A DNA stretch of 64,000 nucleotides from a virus. The notes beneath the pieces are model-generated. The model was not told the DNA's origin. It did no database searches and saw only the letters and a program-made list of their open reading frames with translations. The stretch spans positions 36,142-100,141 of the IMG/VR virus record IMGVR_UViG_3300029915_000012; one strand, given 5' to 3'. The translations under genes and the position numbers were made by a program. Each line of letters starts with the position of its first letter. Within the stretch, counting starts at the first letter, position 1. Of this stretch, positions 33,912-44,700 are shown piece after piece.

Positions 33912-34787
33912 ATGGCAAAAATAACAAGTAATAGTCTTTATGGTAAAACAAAAAGAGAAATAAAAAATTGGGGTAGAGATTTTAGAACATCAGATGGACC
34001 TCAAACATCTTCTGTTATGAGTCTCAGTGATATTGCAATACCGTATGATTCATGTTATACATCAAGAATAGTATTACCTTCTTATACTGAAGATTTTTTA
34101 TTAAATTATGGTATAATTGAAGAATCTACTTTTTTATTATTAAAAGTTACATATAATGGTAATTATGATAATGAGAATGAAGATGCGTATGATCCATATT
34201 ATTATTATGAACCAAGTACATATAATATTAATTACTATTATGATTCTAATTCAGGTATAACATATCCAATTGGAAGATTATTGCTTTTAAATGGCTCATT
34301 TCCAAATAAATTAGGACAAATTTATTTGAATAATCCATTAGATTATGATGTAGTTTTAGATGTAATGCAAGCTAATATTGAAGCTCCAATAGTTCAACCA
34401 CCAAGTAGTGCAGTAACGATATCAAATTTGTATTATAGTGACATTATAACAAATCAAGTTGAATGTTATTCTTATACTGGATTAACAACAGGATCTACTG
34501 AATTTATTATTACTGGAATTACATCTTCAATAATAAGTACAGGTTATACAATTACACAATATATAATTCCATATAATACTATTATATCAATAAATTCAGA
34601 TACATCATTATATTACATTTACATAAACACTACATCAACTTATTATACTATTAAATTTTTAACTCAATCTGATTATGAACAAGCATATTTTAGAATAATA
34701 TTCGCGTATTCATCATATACAGATGGTAATTGTAGATATTTAACTACAACAGAAACATACGATAGTGGTAATAATATAAATTGTTAA
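33912..34787 (+). CDS. Virion structural protein, tandem paralogue 2
   Basis: A 291-residue protein from the ATG at 33912 (MAKITSNSLYGKTKREIKNW), starting 8 bases after the upstream stop. Its N-terminal ~165 residues match the preceding gene. The C-terminal ~125 residues (ISNLYYSDIITNQVECYSYT, then Ser/Thr/Tyr-rich beta sequence) diverge completely, so a shared attachment domain carries different distal domains. It is probably a tail or baseplate component. Confidence 0.7.
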   Translation: MAKITSNSLYGKTKREIKNWGRDFRTSDGPQTSSVMSLSDIAIPYDSCYTSRIVLPSYTEDFLLNYGIIEESTFLLLKVTYNGNYDNENEDAYDPYYYYEPSTYNINYYYDSNSGITYPIGRLLLLNGSFPNKLGQIYLNNPLDYDVVLDVMQANIEAPIVQPPSSAVTISNLYYSDIITNQVECYSYTGLTTGSTEFIITGITSSIISTGYTITQYIIPYNTIISINSDTSLYYIYINTTSTYYTIKFLTQSDYEQAYFRIIFAYSSYTDGNCRYLTTTETYDSGNNINC

Positions 34788-34806
34788 AAATAAAAATTAA
34801 TTATAA

Positions 34807-35547
34807 ATGACTATTATATATTATAATTCTCCTATAAGTGGAACTACTTGGATTGGTAGTGGAACTACTGTACCACATAATGCATATTTGCATTTATATC
34901 ATGATAGTGTTACAGGTTGGACATTAAATAGTTTAAAACATCTATTCATTAGTGGAATAACTGGTTGCATTTCAGTGAATATACCATTAGATAATATAAC
35001 TTTTGAGTTATATGAGAAAGGTACAAATATACAATTATATGAATTAACAAAATATGGACAATATTTTATATATATTTCAATTTCAGATTCTGTTGGAAAT
35101 ATAACTACATCATATATTTATAATATTGTTGTAAATGATAGTTCTCCTGAAATAATATTTAATTGTAATATTTTTAATTCAGGATTGACAGGAAATACTA
35201 TTGATTTTTCTGGAGCAACTGGTATAACATCAGGAATTAATATTTATTCTGGCGTAACATTTAATCTTTTTGAATTTGATAAAAATATAATTAATAAAGT
35301 TGATATAATTTATAATTGTATATGCTATGTGATTGATAATATTGATTATTGTATCAATAAATATATGATAAATGTTTTAATTATAGGATCAAATTTATTA
35401 AATAATAATGAGTATCAAGAAATTTCTATACCAGGTTATTATTGCATAAAATTATCTTTAATAAATAGTACAAATTATGAGATTGTTTATTATTTTCTTG
35501 TAGATGCTGTTTATGATCCAAATAATTATAATTCTAATATTTATTAA
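34807..35547 (+). CDS. Virion-associated beta-rich protein
   Basis: A 246-residue protein beginning MTIIYYNSPISGTTWIGSGT. LYELTKYGQYFIYISISDSVGNITTSYIYNI reads like an immunoglobulin/bacterial Ig-type domain with a DSVGN turn, followed by FSGATGITSGINIYSGVTF. It is Ser/Thr/Gly/Asn-rich like other fibre proteins. It lies between structural genes in one operon; the specific role is unknown. Confidence 0.65.
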   Translation: MTIIYYNSPISGTTWIGSGTTVPHNAYLHLYHDSVTGWTLNSLKHLFISGITGCISVNIPLDNITFELYEKGTNIQLYELTKYGQYFIYISISDSVGNITTSYIYNIVVNDSSPEIIFNCNIFNSGLTGNTIDFSGATGITSGINIYSGVTFNLFEFDKNIINKVDIIYNCICYVIDNIDYCINKYMINVLIIGSNLLNNNEYQEISIPGYYCIKLSLINSTNYEIVYYFLVDAVYDPNNYNSNIY

Positions 35548-35600
35548 TATTATTGACCTAATAAAATAAATATATAAATTAGTAAAAATTAAATAAATAA

Positions 35601-36218
35601 ATGAGTAAAGTAACTTTTGATGGATCAGCAAAAATAATAACTATAAATAGTGGAGTAACAAGTATTGATGTTAAAACTGATTTATATTTAGAATGGAAGC
35701 AATGGGTATTAGAAGGAGATAATTCTAAATGGCTAGCTGCATTCAGATCATTTGGTGGTGATCCAACTACATTAAATCAAAATGCTCCAAGCTACTTTTT
35801 TTTAACTAATAATTGGATAGTTAAAATAGAAAATTTAAATGTAGCAATACAAGATAATTTATATTCAGATGATTATGATATTCCTTATCTAAATATAAAT
35901 TCTACAATATTATCAAAAAATTCTGATATACCTAGTATTGATAGTTTAACTGGTATTACAGAAACATTATCAGATATGAATAATACTATCATAGATATTT
36001 CATTTGATGTTAAACATATATTAGGATTATCACAGCAAAATTATAGATTAAGTAATCATGTTTATGATGATGATTTTAGATTGACATCAGTTACAATAAA
36101 ATTATTTAATACTAAAACTGATTGTAATAATAATGTTAATAGTTTTGCTAATTATACAATGAATGCGGCTTATGATGATAATGGATTATTAATTGATTAT
36201 AAAGTAGTTAAAAATTAA
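35601..36218 (+). CDS. Phage tail or fibre-adaptor structural protein
   Basis: A 205-residue protein. Residues ~10-95 (IITINSGVTSIDVKTDLYLEWKQWV, WLAAFRSFGGDPT, YFFLTNNWIVKIEN) match a domain seen in many phage tail operons, with the signature YSxWKxWV, AFRxIGGDP and YFFLxNGWRI. The C-terminal part has a hydrophobic helix region and a terminal beta segment (SVTIKLFNTKTDC) typical of the same proteins. It probably connects fibres to the tail. The C-terminal neighbour at 36227 may be its partner. Confidence 0.75.
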   Translation: MSKVTFDGSAKIITINSGVTSIDVKTDLYLEWKQWVLEGDNSKWLAAFRSFGGDPTTLNQNAPSYFFLTNNWIVKIENLNVAIQDNLYSDDYDIPYLNINSTILSKNSDIPSIDSLTGITETLSDMNNTIIDISFDVKHILGLSQQNYRLSNHVYDDDFRLTSVTIKLFNTKTDCNNNVNSFANYTMNAAYDDNGLLIDYKVVKN

Positions 36219-36226
36219 TTCTTATT

Positions 36227-36565
36227 ATGATTAATCACATAACAACAAATTTAGTAACTAAAGGTTTATTGAATATTTCTAATATTACAAAAGGAATGAT
36301 ACAAATTAAGTATCAAATAATATTTAGAAAAAGAGGAGGATCGAGTGCTAATGTTGTTCATTCATATGATAATGATGAAGCATTCTATGATGAACTTAGA
36401 AAGCATAAAGAAGAAGAAATTGACTACATAAAAGTGTTTGTTGATTGGAAAGGAGCAAAATTAAAAGCATTTAAAAAAATTGAAGTTAAATTATTAAAAG
36501 AACATATTGAAGCAGAAATATTATTAAAAACAAATAAAAAATTCACAGTAGAAATAATAAAATAA
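36227..36565 (+). CDS. Hypothetical protein of the structural operon
   Basis: A 112-residue basic protein beginning MINHITTNLVTKGLLNISN, with SYDNDEAFYDELRKHKEEEIDYIKVFVDWKG and a Lys-rich end. It starts 8 bases after the preceding stop and is followed at once by a terminator, so it is the last gene of the 33-36.6 kb cluster. The function is unknown. Confidence 0.65.
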   Translation: MINHITTNLVTKGLLNISNITKGMIQIKYQIIFRKRGGSSANVVHSYDNDEAFYDELRKHKEEEIDYIKVFVDWKGAKLKAFKKIEVKLLKEHIEAEILLKTNKKFTVEIIK

Positions 36566-36597
36566 AAAAGATGTAATTTATATTACATCTTTTTTTA
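36564..36597. terminator. Bidirectional intrinsic terminator
   Basis: AAAAAAGATGTAAT, a short loop, ATTACATCTTTTTTT: a stem with flanking A and T runs, between convergent genes at 36565 (+) and 36610 (-). Confidence 0.88.
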
Positions 36598-36609
36598 TAA
36601 ATATTTAAG

Positions 36610-37170
36610 TTATTTAAATGAATCAAATTTCATTATACTGGAAACTACTTTTTCTTCTTTTTTAGATTTTTCTGTTTCTTCATCAACATCTTCTTCAACA
36701 ATTTCTATTTTTTTCTCAAAAGCTGCTTCCAATTTTGAGATTGTGTCATTTTTCTCGACTACTTTTTCAACTTTTTTTTCAACTTTTTTTTCAACAATTG
36801 GTTTATTTTCAAATTTTGTTTCTGATACAGATATTCTTGGTTTATTTGAAGGTTTTTGAATTTCAGATACCATTTCTTCTATTTTAATAGAAGCTTTACT
36901 TTTTATTTCAAAATTATCTTGCCACACTGGAAAATATAAATCTTCTGATATAATTTCAAATTTTATTTTTCCATTATCACCTTTTTCATATAGACTCAAT
37001 TTAGGAATTTCAAATCTACAAATATCATTTTCAATCTTACCTATTAAAAGAACATTTTTATTTTCTTTTGTCATTAATATTAATCTTGGCTCAACATCAT
37101 TTACGTTAATGCCATCACTATTTATTTTAAATTTTAAAATATCATTCTCTTTATTGTTAAATAAATCCAT
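36610..37170 (-). CDS. Acidic Lys/Glu-rich protein, possibly head core or scaffold-associated
   Basis: A 186-residue protein. The N-terminal ~95 residues form a beta domain (ILKFKINSDGINVNDVEPRL, NVLLIGKIENDICRFEIPKL, IKFEIISEDLYFPVW). A disordered linker follows with repeated EKKVEKKVEKVVEK and acidic runs, and the end is VSSIMKFDSFK. This beta domain plus charged helical tail is seen in phage prohead core or decoration proteins, but I cannot name it. It is a single minus-strand gene with its own terminator and a candidate promoter upstream. Confidence 0.65.
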   Translation of the reverse strand: MDLFNNKENDILKFKINSDGINVNDVEPRLILMTKENKNVLLIGKIENDICRFEIPKLSLYEKGDNGKIKFEIISEDLYFPVWQDNFEIKSKASIKIEEMVSEIQKPSNKPRISVSETKFENKPIVEKKVEKKVEKVVEKNDTISKLEAAFEKKIEIVEEDVDEETEKSKKEEKVVSSIMKFDSFK

Positions 37171-37240
37171 ATTAATTATTTATTTTTTATATTCTATATA
37201 TTAATAAAAAAATATAGAATTATATATTAAAATTTTGATC

Positions 37241-37260
37241 TTCTTTTTTTAATATATAAT
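37241..37260 (+). promoter_or_regulatory. Candidate phage promoter for fibre genes
   Basis: TTCTTTTTTTAATATATAAT, 15 bases before the ATG at 37276. It matches the recurring box. A related box on the minus strand (37191-37213) faces the 37170 gene. Confidence 0.45.
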
Positions 37261-37275
37261 AAAAAATTAAGTTTA

Positions 37276-38634
37276 ATGTCAACTGGAGTAATACTTCCAA
37301 ATAATTCGTTAATAGCAGATTTGACCAGTAAATATTGGCTTTATTTTTCAGATAATTTTGGAAGTATAAATGCTACACTTATTAATGATTCTAATGGACA
37401 TCCAATAACAGGATATATATCTGGAAGAACCTCAATTTATTATGATTTTGATTATTCTGGTAATACTCAAGAAGGTAGAATACCAAACACTGATGTAGAT
37501 TTTACTGCTGTTGCCATTGGGCAAAATATCGCTAGATATTCTATAATTAAAGGTGTAATCACAAGTGGTTTAACAAATATAATTTTAACTTCGGATACAG
37601 ATTGGAATTATTCTGGTAATACTCAAGGAACAAGTGGCACATCAGGAATAGATGGAGAAAATGGTACATCAGGAGCTTCTGGTAGTGAAACTCTTGAACT
37701 TACAATTACTGGAGTTCAAGATGGTATAAATAAGAATTTTATATTATCTAGCGGAGTCAGTTATATCCACATGTTTTATGTTGATGGTCAATTACAAACA
37801 TATAATAACGATTATTATGTTTCTGGATTAACTTTAACATTTATTAAAATACCACCTAAAGAAAGTGATATTTTAAGATTATTCATCACACAGCATGGCG
37901 GTGTTTTTGGTACATCAGGAACAGATGGAACATCAGGAACAGATGGAACATCAGGAGCTTCTGGTAGTGAGTCTCTTGAAATTACAATTACTGGAATTCA
38001 AGATGGTATAAATAAGAATTTTATATCATCAAGTGGTATTAGTGAAAATCATATGTTTTATGTTGATGGTCAATTACAAACATATAATAACGATTATTAT
38101 GTTTCTGGATTAACTTTAACATTTATTAAAAATCCTCCTAAAGAGAGTGATATTTTAAGATTGTTTATTACTCAGCATGGCGGTGTTTTTGGTACATCAG
38201 GAACAAACGGTACAAGCGGATCATCAGGGTCATCAGGTAGTTCAGGGTCATCAGGTAGTTCAGGTTCATCAGGTAGTTCTGGAACAAATGGTACATCAGG
38301 TATAAATGGAGATATTATAAACGAAATTGATATTTCTGGAATTCAAGATGGAGTAAATAAAAATTTTATATTATCAAATGAAATTGTAAGTGAAAATCAT
38401 ATGTTTTATGTAGATGGACAATTACAAACATATAATAATGACTATTATATCTCTGGATTAACTTTAACATTTATTAAAATTCCGCCTAAATATAATTATA
38501 TTTTAAGATTGTTTGGTAGTATAGGCACAAATTATCATAATGGAATTACTATTAATCAAAATATTGTTGTTGATAATTATGGAACAATAAAAACATTAAA
38601 TATTGTTAATGGTTTGATAATATCAATAACATAA
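37276..38634 (+). CDS. Collagen-like tail fibre protein with three repeated modules
   Basis: A 452-residue protein. After an N-terminal ~115 residues (probable attachment domain) there are GTSGTSG/GSSGSSG collagen-like linkers alternating with three copies of an ~80-residue module. Each module has a TI(T)G-x-QDGxNKNFI strand, HMFYVDGQLQTYNNDYY and ILRLF. The first two modules are nearly identical, the third is divergent. Collagen-like Gly-x-y segments trimerise fibres. The Ser/Thr-rich linkers are plausible O-glycosylation targets. The 3' end is followed by extra copies of its last codons. Confidence 0.85.
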   Translation: MSTGVILPNNSLIADLTSKYWLYFSDNFGSINATLINDSNGHPITGYISGRTSIYYDFDYSGNTQEGRIPNTDVDFTAVAIGQNIARYSIIKGVITSGLTNIILTSDTDWNYSGNTQGTSGTSGIDGENGTSGASGSETLELTITGVQDGINKNFILSSGVSYIHMFYVDGQLQTYNNDYYVSGLTLTFIKIPPKESDILRLFITQHGGVFGTSGTDGTSGTDGTSGASGSESLEITITGIQDGINKNFISSSGISENHMFYVDGQLQTYNNDYYVSGLTLTFIKNPPKESDILRLFITQHGGVFGTSGTNGTSGSSGSSGSSGSSGSSGSSGSSGTNGTSGINGDIINEIDISGIQDGVNKNFILSNEIVSENHMFYVDGQLQTYNNDYYISGLTLTFIKIPPKYNYILRLFGSIGTNYHNGITINQNIVVDNYGTIKTLNIVNGLIISIT

Positions 38635-38684
38635 ATTATCAATAACATAAATTATCAATAACATAAATTATCAATAACATAATT
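38622..38684 (+). repeat. 16-base tandem repeat, ~4 copies, at a fibre gene 3' end
   Basis: ATCAATAACATAAATT is repeated three times exactly plus a partial fourth. The first copy encodes the end of the fibre gene (SIT-stop) and the rest are non-coding copies downstream. This looks like replication slippage in an intergenic spacer before the next fibre promoter. Confidence 0.92.
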
Positions 38685-38699
38685 TTATATATAATATAA
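38683..38699 (+). promoter_or_regulatory. Candidate phage promoter for the giant fibre
   Basis: TTTTATATATAATATAA, ~20 bases before the ATG at 38720. It matches the recurring box. Confidence 0.35.
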
Positions 38700-38719
38700 A
38701 TAAAAATAAATTAAAAATA

Positions 38720-41700
38720 ATGAGTACAAGATTAGATGCGAATGATAGATTAAAAGGATTAAGTTTTAAAAAACCTTGTATCGTTGCGACATTAGAAAAT
38801 GTAAATTTAACAGGGTCAACTAATGTAATTGATGGAGTATCTTTAAATTTAAATGATAGAATATTAGTCATAAATCAGATAGATCAGATAGATAATGGTA
38901 TTTATATTGTTTCAAATGTTGGTACAGGTTCTGATGGCGTTTTATTACGAGCAAATGATTTTTCTACAAGTGATGATATATTTGCTGGAATTAACATTTA
39001 TATTTTATCAGGAGATACATATAATGATAGTTATTTCATATTAAATACCGAAAATCCTATATTAGATATTACTCCGTTATTTTTCTCTAATAAAAAAATG
39101 TTAGATACTCAAAATGTAAGTAATAATCAAGTATTATTATATAATAATAATTCAATAATTGGTTATACAGGACTAACATATGATGGTAATACATTAGATA
39201 TAAATGGTAATGTTAATATAACAGGTAATACAACAGTAATTGGAAATATTATTTCAAATACAATATCTGTAACAGGAGGAACTTCAACTCAATTTTTAAA
39301 AGCTGATGGATCTATTGATTCAACATCATATACTGATTTTAATTTATTTACTGGTGAAACATTTGATAGAATAAGTGGTGATACATATTTGAATAATTTA
39401 TTAACAGGTGAAACATTTGATAGATTATCAGGTGATACATTTTTAAATGAATTATTAACAGGTGAAACATTTGATAGAATTTCAGGAGATACATTTTTAA
39501 CTGAATTATTAACTGGTGAAACATTTGATAGAATTTCTGGAGACACAGTATTAAATGATTTAATTACAGGATTAACTTCAACAGTTAATAATAATTATAA
39601 TTTATTAACAGGTGAAACATTTAATAGAATAAGTGGAGATACAGTATTAAATGATTTAATTGAAGAGTTATCAATAAATGCTCAAAATCAAATGAATAAT
39701 GAAATTAATAATAGAATTTCAGGAGATACATTATTGAATAATTTACTAACTGGTGAAACATTTGATAGAATAAGCGGAGACACTTTTTTAAATGAATTAT
39801 TAACAGGTGAAACATTTGATAGAATAAGCGGAGACACAATATTAAATAATTTAATTACTGGATTGACATCAACAGTTACGGATAATTATAATTTATTAAC
39901 AGGTGAAACATTTAATAGAATTTCAGGAGACACATTTTTAAATAATTTAATTACAGGATTAACACAGAATATTATAAATAATTATGTACCTTATACTGGA
40001 TCTACATCAAATATAGACTTAGGATATAATAATTTAACAGCTAGTTCAATTATTAAATCTGGTGGTACATCTAATCAATTTTTAAAGGCTGATGGAACTA
40101 TTGATATAACTACATATTCAAATACTGGTCATAGTCATTATCAATTATTTCAACCAAATGGTACAACTCCTTTTGTCTATACAGATAATGGTGGGTCATT
40201 TCATATTGATGGAAATATTATTCAATCAGGATCAACATATGAAACTCATACAGAACAAATATACACTACTAAAGATTATATTTATTTGAGAAGTGGAGCA
40301 ACTTCTGGATTACCTGATGGACAATATGCAGGATTTACAGCTAAATTATATGACGGATCTAATGATGGTCAATTAGTCTTTGATAATAAAGGCTTTGCAA
40401 GAGTTGGAGACGTAGGTAGTTTATTGAAATTAGCAGCTATTCAAGAAACACCTACAGATACACAATTTACTTACTATGATGCTGCAACTTATTCATTAAA
40501 AACACGTGCTTTTTTAAGTGGTGATATTACAACGGCTTTAGGATTTACTCCTTATAACGCAACTAACCCATCTAATTATATAACAATTGGATCAGTTCCT
40601 GTTGTAGCTACAACAACTCCTTTAATAAATGGAATTGCTGCAATTGGAGCAAGTGGTAAATGGGCTGATGGAGCACATGTTCATCCAGTTGATACTTCAA
40701 GACAAGTTGCATTAAGCGGAACTGGATTTGTAAAAAGCACATCAGGAACTATTAGTTATGACACTTCTACTTATATTCCAGTCACAGGAAATACAAATAC
40801 AATAAACTTAGGTGTTAATAATTTAACAGTAGATACAAATACTCTGTTTGTTGATTCTGTTCATCACTATTTAGGTATTACTACAAATAATCCTAATGCG
40901 TCAGTTGATATTGGAGGTTTTGGTACACCTTCTGATTATGGAGGAGGAACTGGTACGGCTAAAGTTTTAATTGCTGATAACGCGACAGGGTCATCTGGTG
41001 TTCAAATGTATAATTCTAATTCAGGAACAGCCTCTGATTTTAGATTTGCCATTTTTAATAATAATAAAAATGAATATATGGCATTTTCAACGCCAGCCGA
41101 TACTAATACTAATACTTTATTTGGATTTGCAAGAAGTACATCTAATTATTTATTTAATAATTTAAATGGAGTAGGTGGCACTCTTAGAAATTTAACTATT
41201 GGTACGGTTGGAAGTTCTGACCTTATATTTGGAACTAACAATGTAGAAAATTTAAGAATAAAATCTGGAGGTAATGTCGGGATTGGAACTACTACTCCAG
41301 GAACGTTATTAGAAATAAGTAACTCTGCAAATATATCTATTAATTCAATTTTAAGGATTAGAGACATTAATACTGGTGGTTCATATTTTGATATCGGTTC
41401 TGCTAATGGTAGTAGTGGATTATTCATTAATCAAGGCTCTACTAAGATAATGCAAATTAGAAGTAGTGGAAATGTAGGATTTGGAACTTCATCAACCCCT
41501 AACGCAAGATTTAATATTTATAAAAGTGGAATAATTGATTATTTCAATATTACAAGTTCAGTTGATGGTGATGTGATGGTTATCTTAAATAATGGCAACG
41601 TCGGGATTGGAGCTACCACTCCAGACCAAAAATTATCAGTTTGGGGTGGTTCACAAAATATTATTGATCCAACAACTTTAGGTTCTGAAAGCTTAACTAA

Positions 41701-44700
41701 TGGTACGTTATCTGGTGGAACTTCTTGGACTGCAACAAATGATTGTACTTTAGTATCTAATAACGCAACTTGGACTTTTTCTGGTGGAACTGCTTCAACT
41801 CTTACACAAACGAATGCTAATTTAACAGTTGCAGGAGTAGGATATAGATGGTATAAATTTGTTTATACAGTATCAGCTATTTCTGGAACTCCATCTGCAT
41901 CAATAACAACATCTTTTGGCGGATCAACAACTTCTCTTACTATAACAGCTGGAGCACAAACTACTTATTTTAAAGCAGCTACTACACCTACTGATTTTGT
42001 TATTACTTCTACTTTGGTATCAGGACAGACATTCACATTGGGTACGTTTTCGTTAAAAGAAGTTCAAGGTGGAAATTTAATAACTGGTGGATTGTTAACT
42101 GGTGGAGGTACAACTGGTATTAAAGTTTTAGCAAATGGAAATGTTGGAATTGGAACAACTACTCCTGGACAATTACTTGAAGTAAATAATGGGCACATAA
42201 ATGTTTTAAATACCAATTATGGACTTCTATTAGCTTCTAATCAAGCTCTAACTAGGAATGGAGCAAAACTTGTACTTGCTAACTCAAGTGCATTTACTTC
42301 TATGGGGTTGAGTACCGTAGGAGTTGAAAGAATTTCTATTGATAGTTCAGGGAACGTAGGTATTGGAGTAACTCCAACGTCTATGCTTACTCAAAAATCT
42401 ACAACCGCATTAGAATCTGCTACGTTAGGAACTGAATTAACAGCTTCTGGAGATACTTGGGGATTAGCAACAACTAAAAGCATAACTGCTTTTGCAAATT
42501 ATGGATCTACTGTTGCTGGAACAGTTGAAGTAACTTCAAATGCTCATGGATTTCCAGCTGGAACAACAACTAATGTTGTAATATCAGGAACTACTAATTA
42601 TAATGGTACATACACAATAACATATATTGATGTTAATAACTTTTATATTACGGCAACTTGGGTATCGAACGATGCAACTGGAACTGCAACTCAAACTGGT
42701 TGGTCTGGAACTTATGCTGGTGGATACACACACTCAACTGGAAATACAACAGCATTAACTGATTCTACATTGGTTCCAGTGGTTGGTAATTTATACCAAA
42801 TAACTTATACAGTAACAAATAGGACGACAGGAACATTTACGATTACATTCGGCGGAGTTACATCTTATACTTATTCAGCAACAGGCTCATATGGTCCTAA
42901 AGCTGCAACAGTAGGAACATTAACTATTGCTCCAACGACTGATTTTAATGGCACAATAATACTTTCAATTAAATTAATTGCATCATATTCTCCTATTTAT
43001 GTTATTCAAGATAGTTCTTCTGCTAATACATTAGAAATTCGTAGTTCTTTAAATACTTCAGTAAATTTATTCATAGGTAAAAACTCTGGAAGATATAATA
43101 CAACAGGTATTAATAATACTTCACTTGGATCTGGAGCGTTACCGATAAATTCAACTGGATTTAATAATGTTGCAATTGGTGGTAGTGCTATGCAAGCGAA
43201 TACAGCTGGATTTTCTAATATCTCTATAGGTTTTAATTCCCTTTTAAGCAATACTGTCGGTTATGCCAATACATCAATTGGTAATGCAACTCTACAAAAT
43301 AATTCTATTGGTTATTATAACACAGCAGTTGGTATAAGTGTTCTTGTCACTAACACAGCTGGGTATTATAATACAGGCATTGGAGCAAGCGCGCTTAGTT
43401 CAAATTCTACTGGATATTATAACACTGCGATAGGAATTAATTCTATTAATTTAAATACTACTGGTTTTTATAATACTGCATTAGGTGGTAATTCTCTTAG
43501 TTCAAATTCAGTTGGATCATACAATACTGCTGTTGGCTATTCATCGATAAGTAATATTGTATCTTCATATAATACTGCTATTGGTTATATATCTGGTCGT
43601 TATATAACTGGAGGGGTAACAACTAATATCAATTCTTATAATTCTGTCTATATTGGAGCAAATACAATGGCATCTGCTGATGGCAATTCAAATGAAATAG
43701 TAATTGGATATAACGCAACTGGTAATGGAAGTAACTCAGTAACATTAGGTAATACATTAATTACTAAAACTATTTTACAGGGTAATACTGGTATTGGCGG
43801 ATATACAACTCCTTTACATTTCTTAGATAATACTCAAACTCAGAATCAACGCACTGTTTATGGATTAAACGTGGTGATGAATGCTACTAATCTTCAACAA
43901 GATATAGTATCTACAGGTAATGATGAACCACTTTTAAATCAATACTATGCCTGGAAATTTACCGCAAGTGCTGCAAACACAATGGGTTCGTTATCAGTTA
44001 GATTGAAGAAAATAGGTACTGTTACAAATACAACAGATTATATTAGACTTAAATTATATTCAGATACAGGTACAGCCCCAAATGCTTTATTATACACTTC
44101 TGATCAGGTTAAAATGGGCACATTAACGACTTCTTATGTTGAATACTTGTTTGGTGGAGACTATACGATGGTTAATGGTACTTCATATTGGTTAGTAGTT
44201 GAAAGAAGTGCATCGGTAACAGGAGGAGGTTCAATTACAGTTGATAGAAATTCTAATTCTTTAAGTACGACAAATGTTGTAACTCCTGCGAGTGGAGATT
44301 GGACAATAAATACAGGTTTAGGAAGATATATTATTTATGGACAGACTCCAAGGGGTATTTATGTAACCTCTACAAATTATGTTGGAGTTTATGGAAGCTC
44401 TACAAATAGTTATGGAGTTCAAGGAATCTCTACAAATAGTGGTGGAGTTTATGGAATCTCTACAAATAGTTATGGAGTTTACGGAAACTCTACAAATAGT
44501 ACTGGAGTTAATGGAAACTCTACAAATAGTTATGGAGTTCAAGGAATCTCTACAAATAGTGCTGGAGTTAATGGAAACTCTACAAATAATTATGGAGTTT
44601 ATGGACAATCAAGTAGTTCTTATGGATTAGGCGGTATATCAACAACTGGAGTTGGATTTATTGGTATATCAACAAATTCATCTGGTGGAGCAATGTATAT

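Noticed and set aside
44318-44608. Minus-strand repeat protein opposite the STNSYGVYG array
   Set aside because: It is the complement of a coding tandem repeat in the giant fibre; its regularity comes from the fibre repeat, not from an independent gene.
44384-44623. CRISPR-like array
   Set aside because: The repeats are contiguous 30-base units without unique spacers and encode part of the fibre; no cas gene is present.
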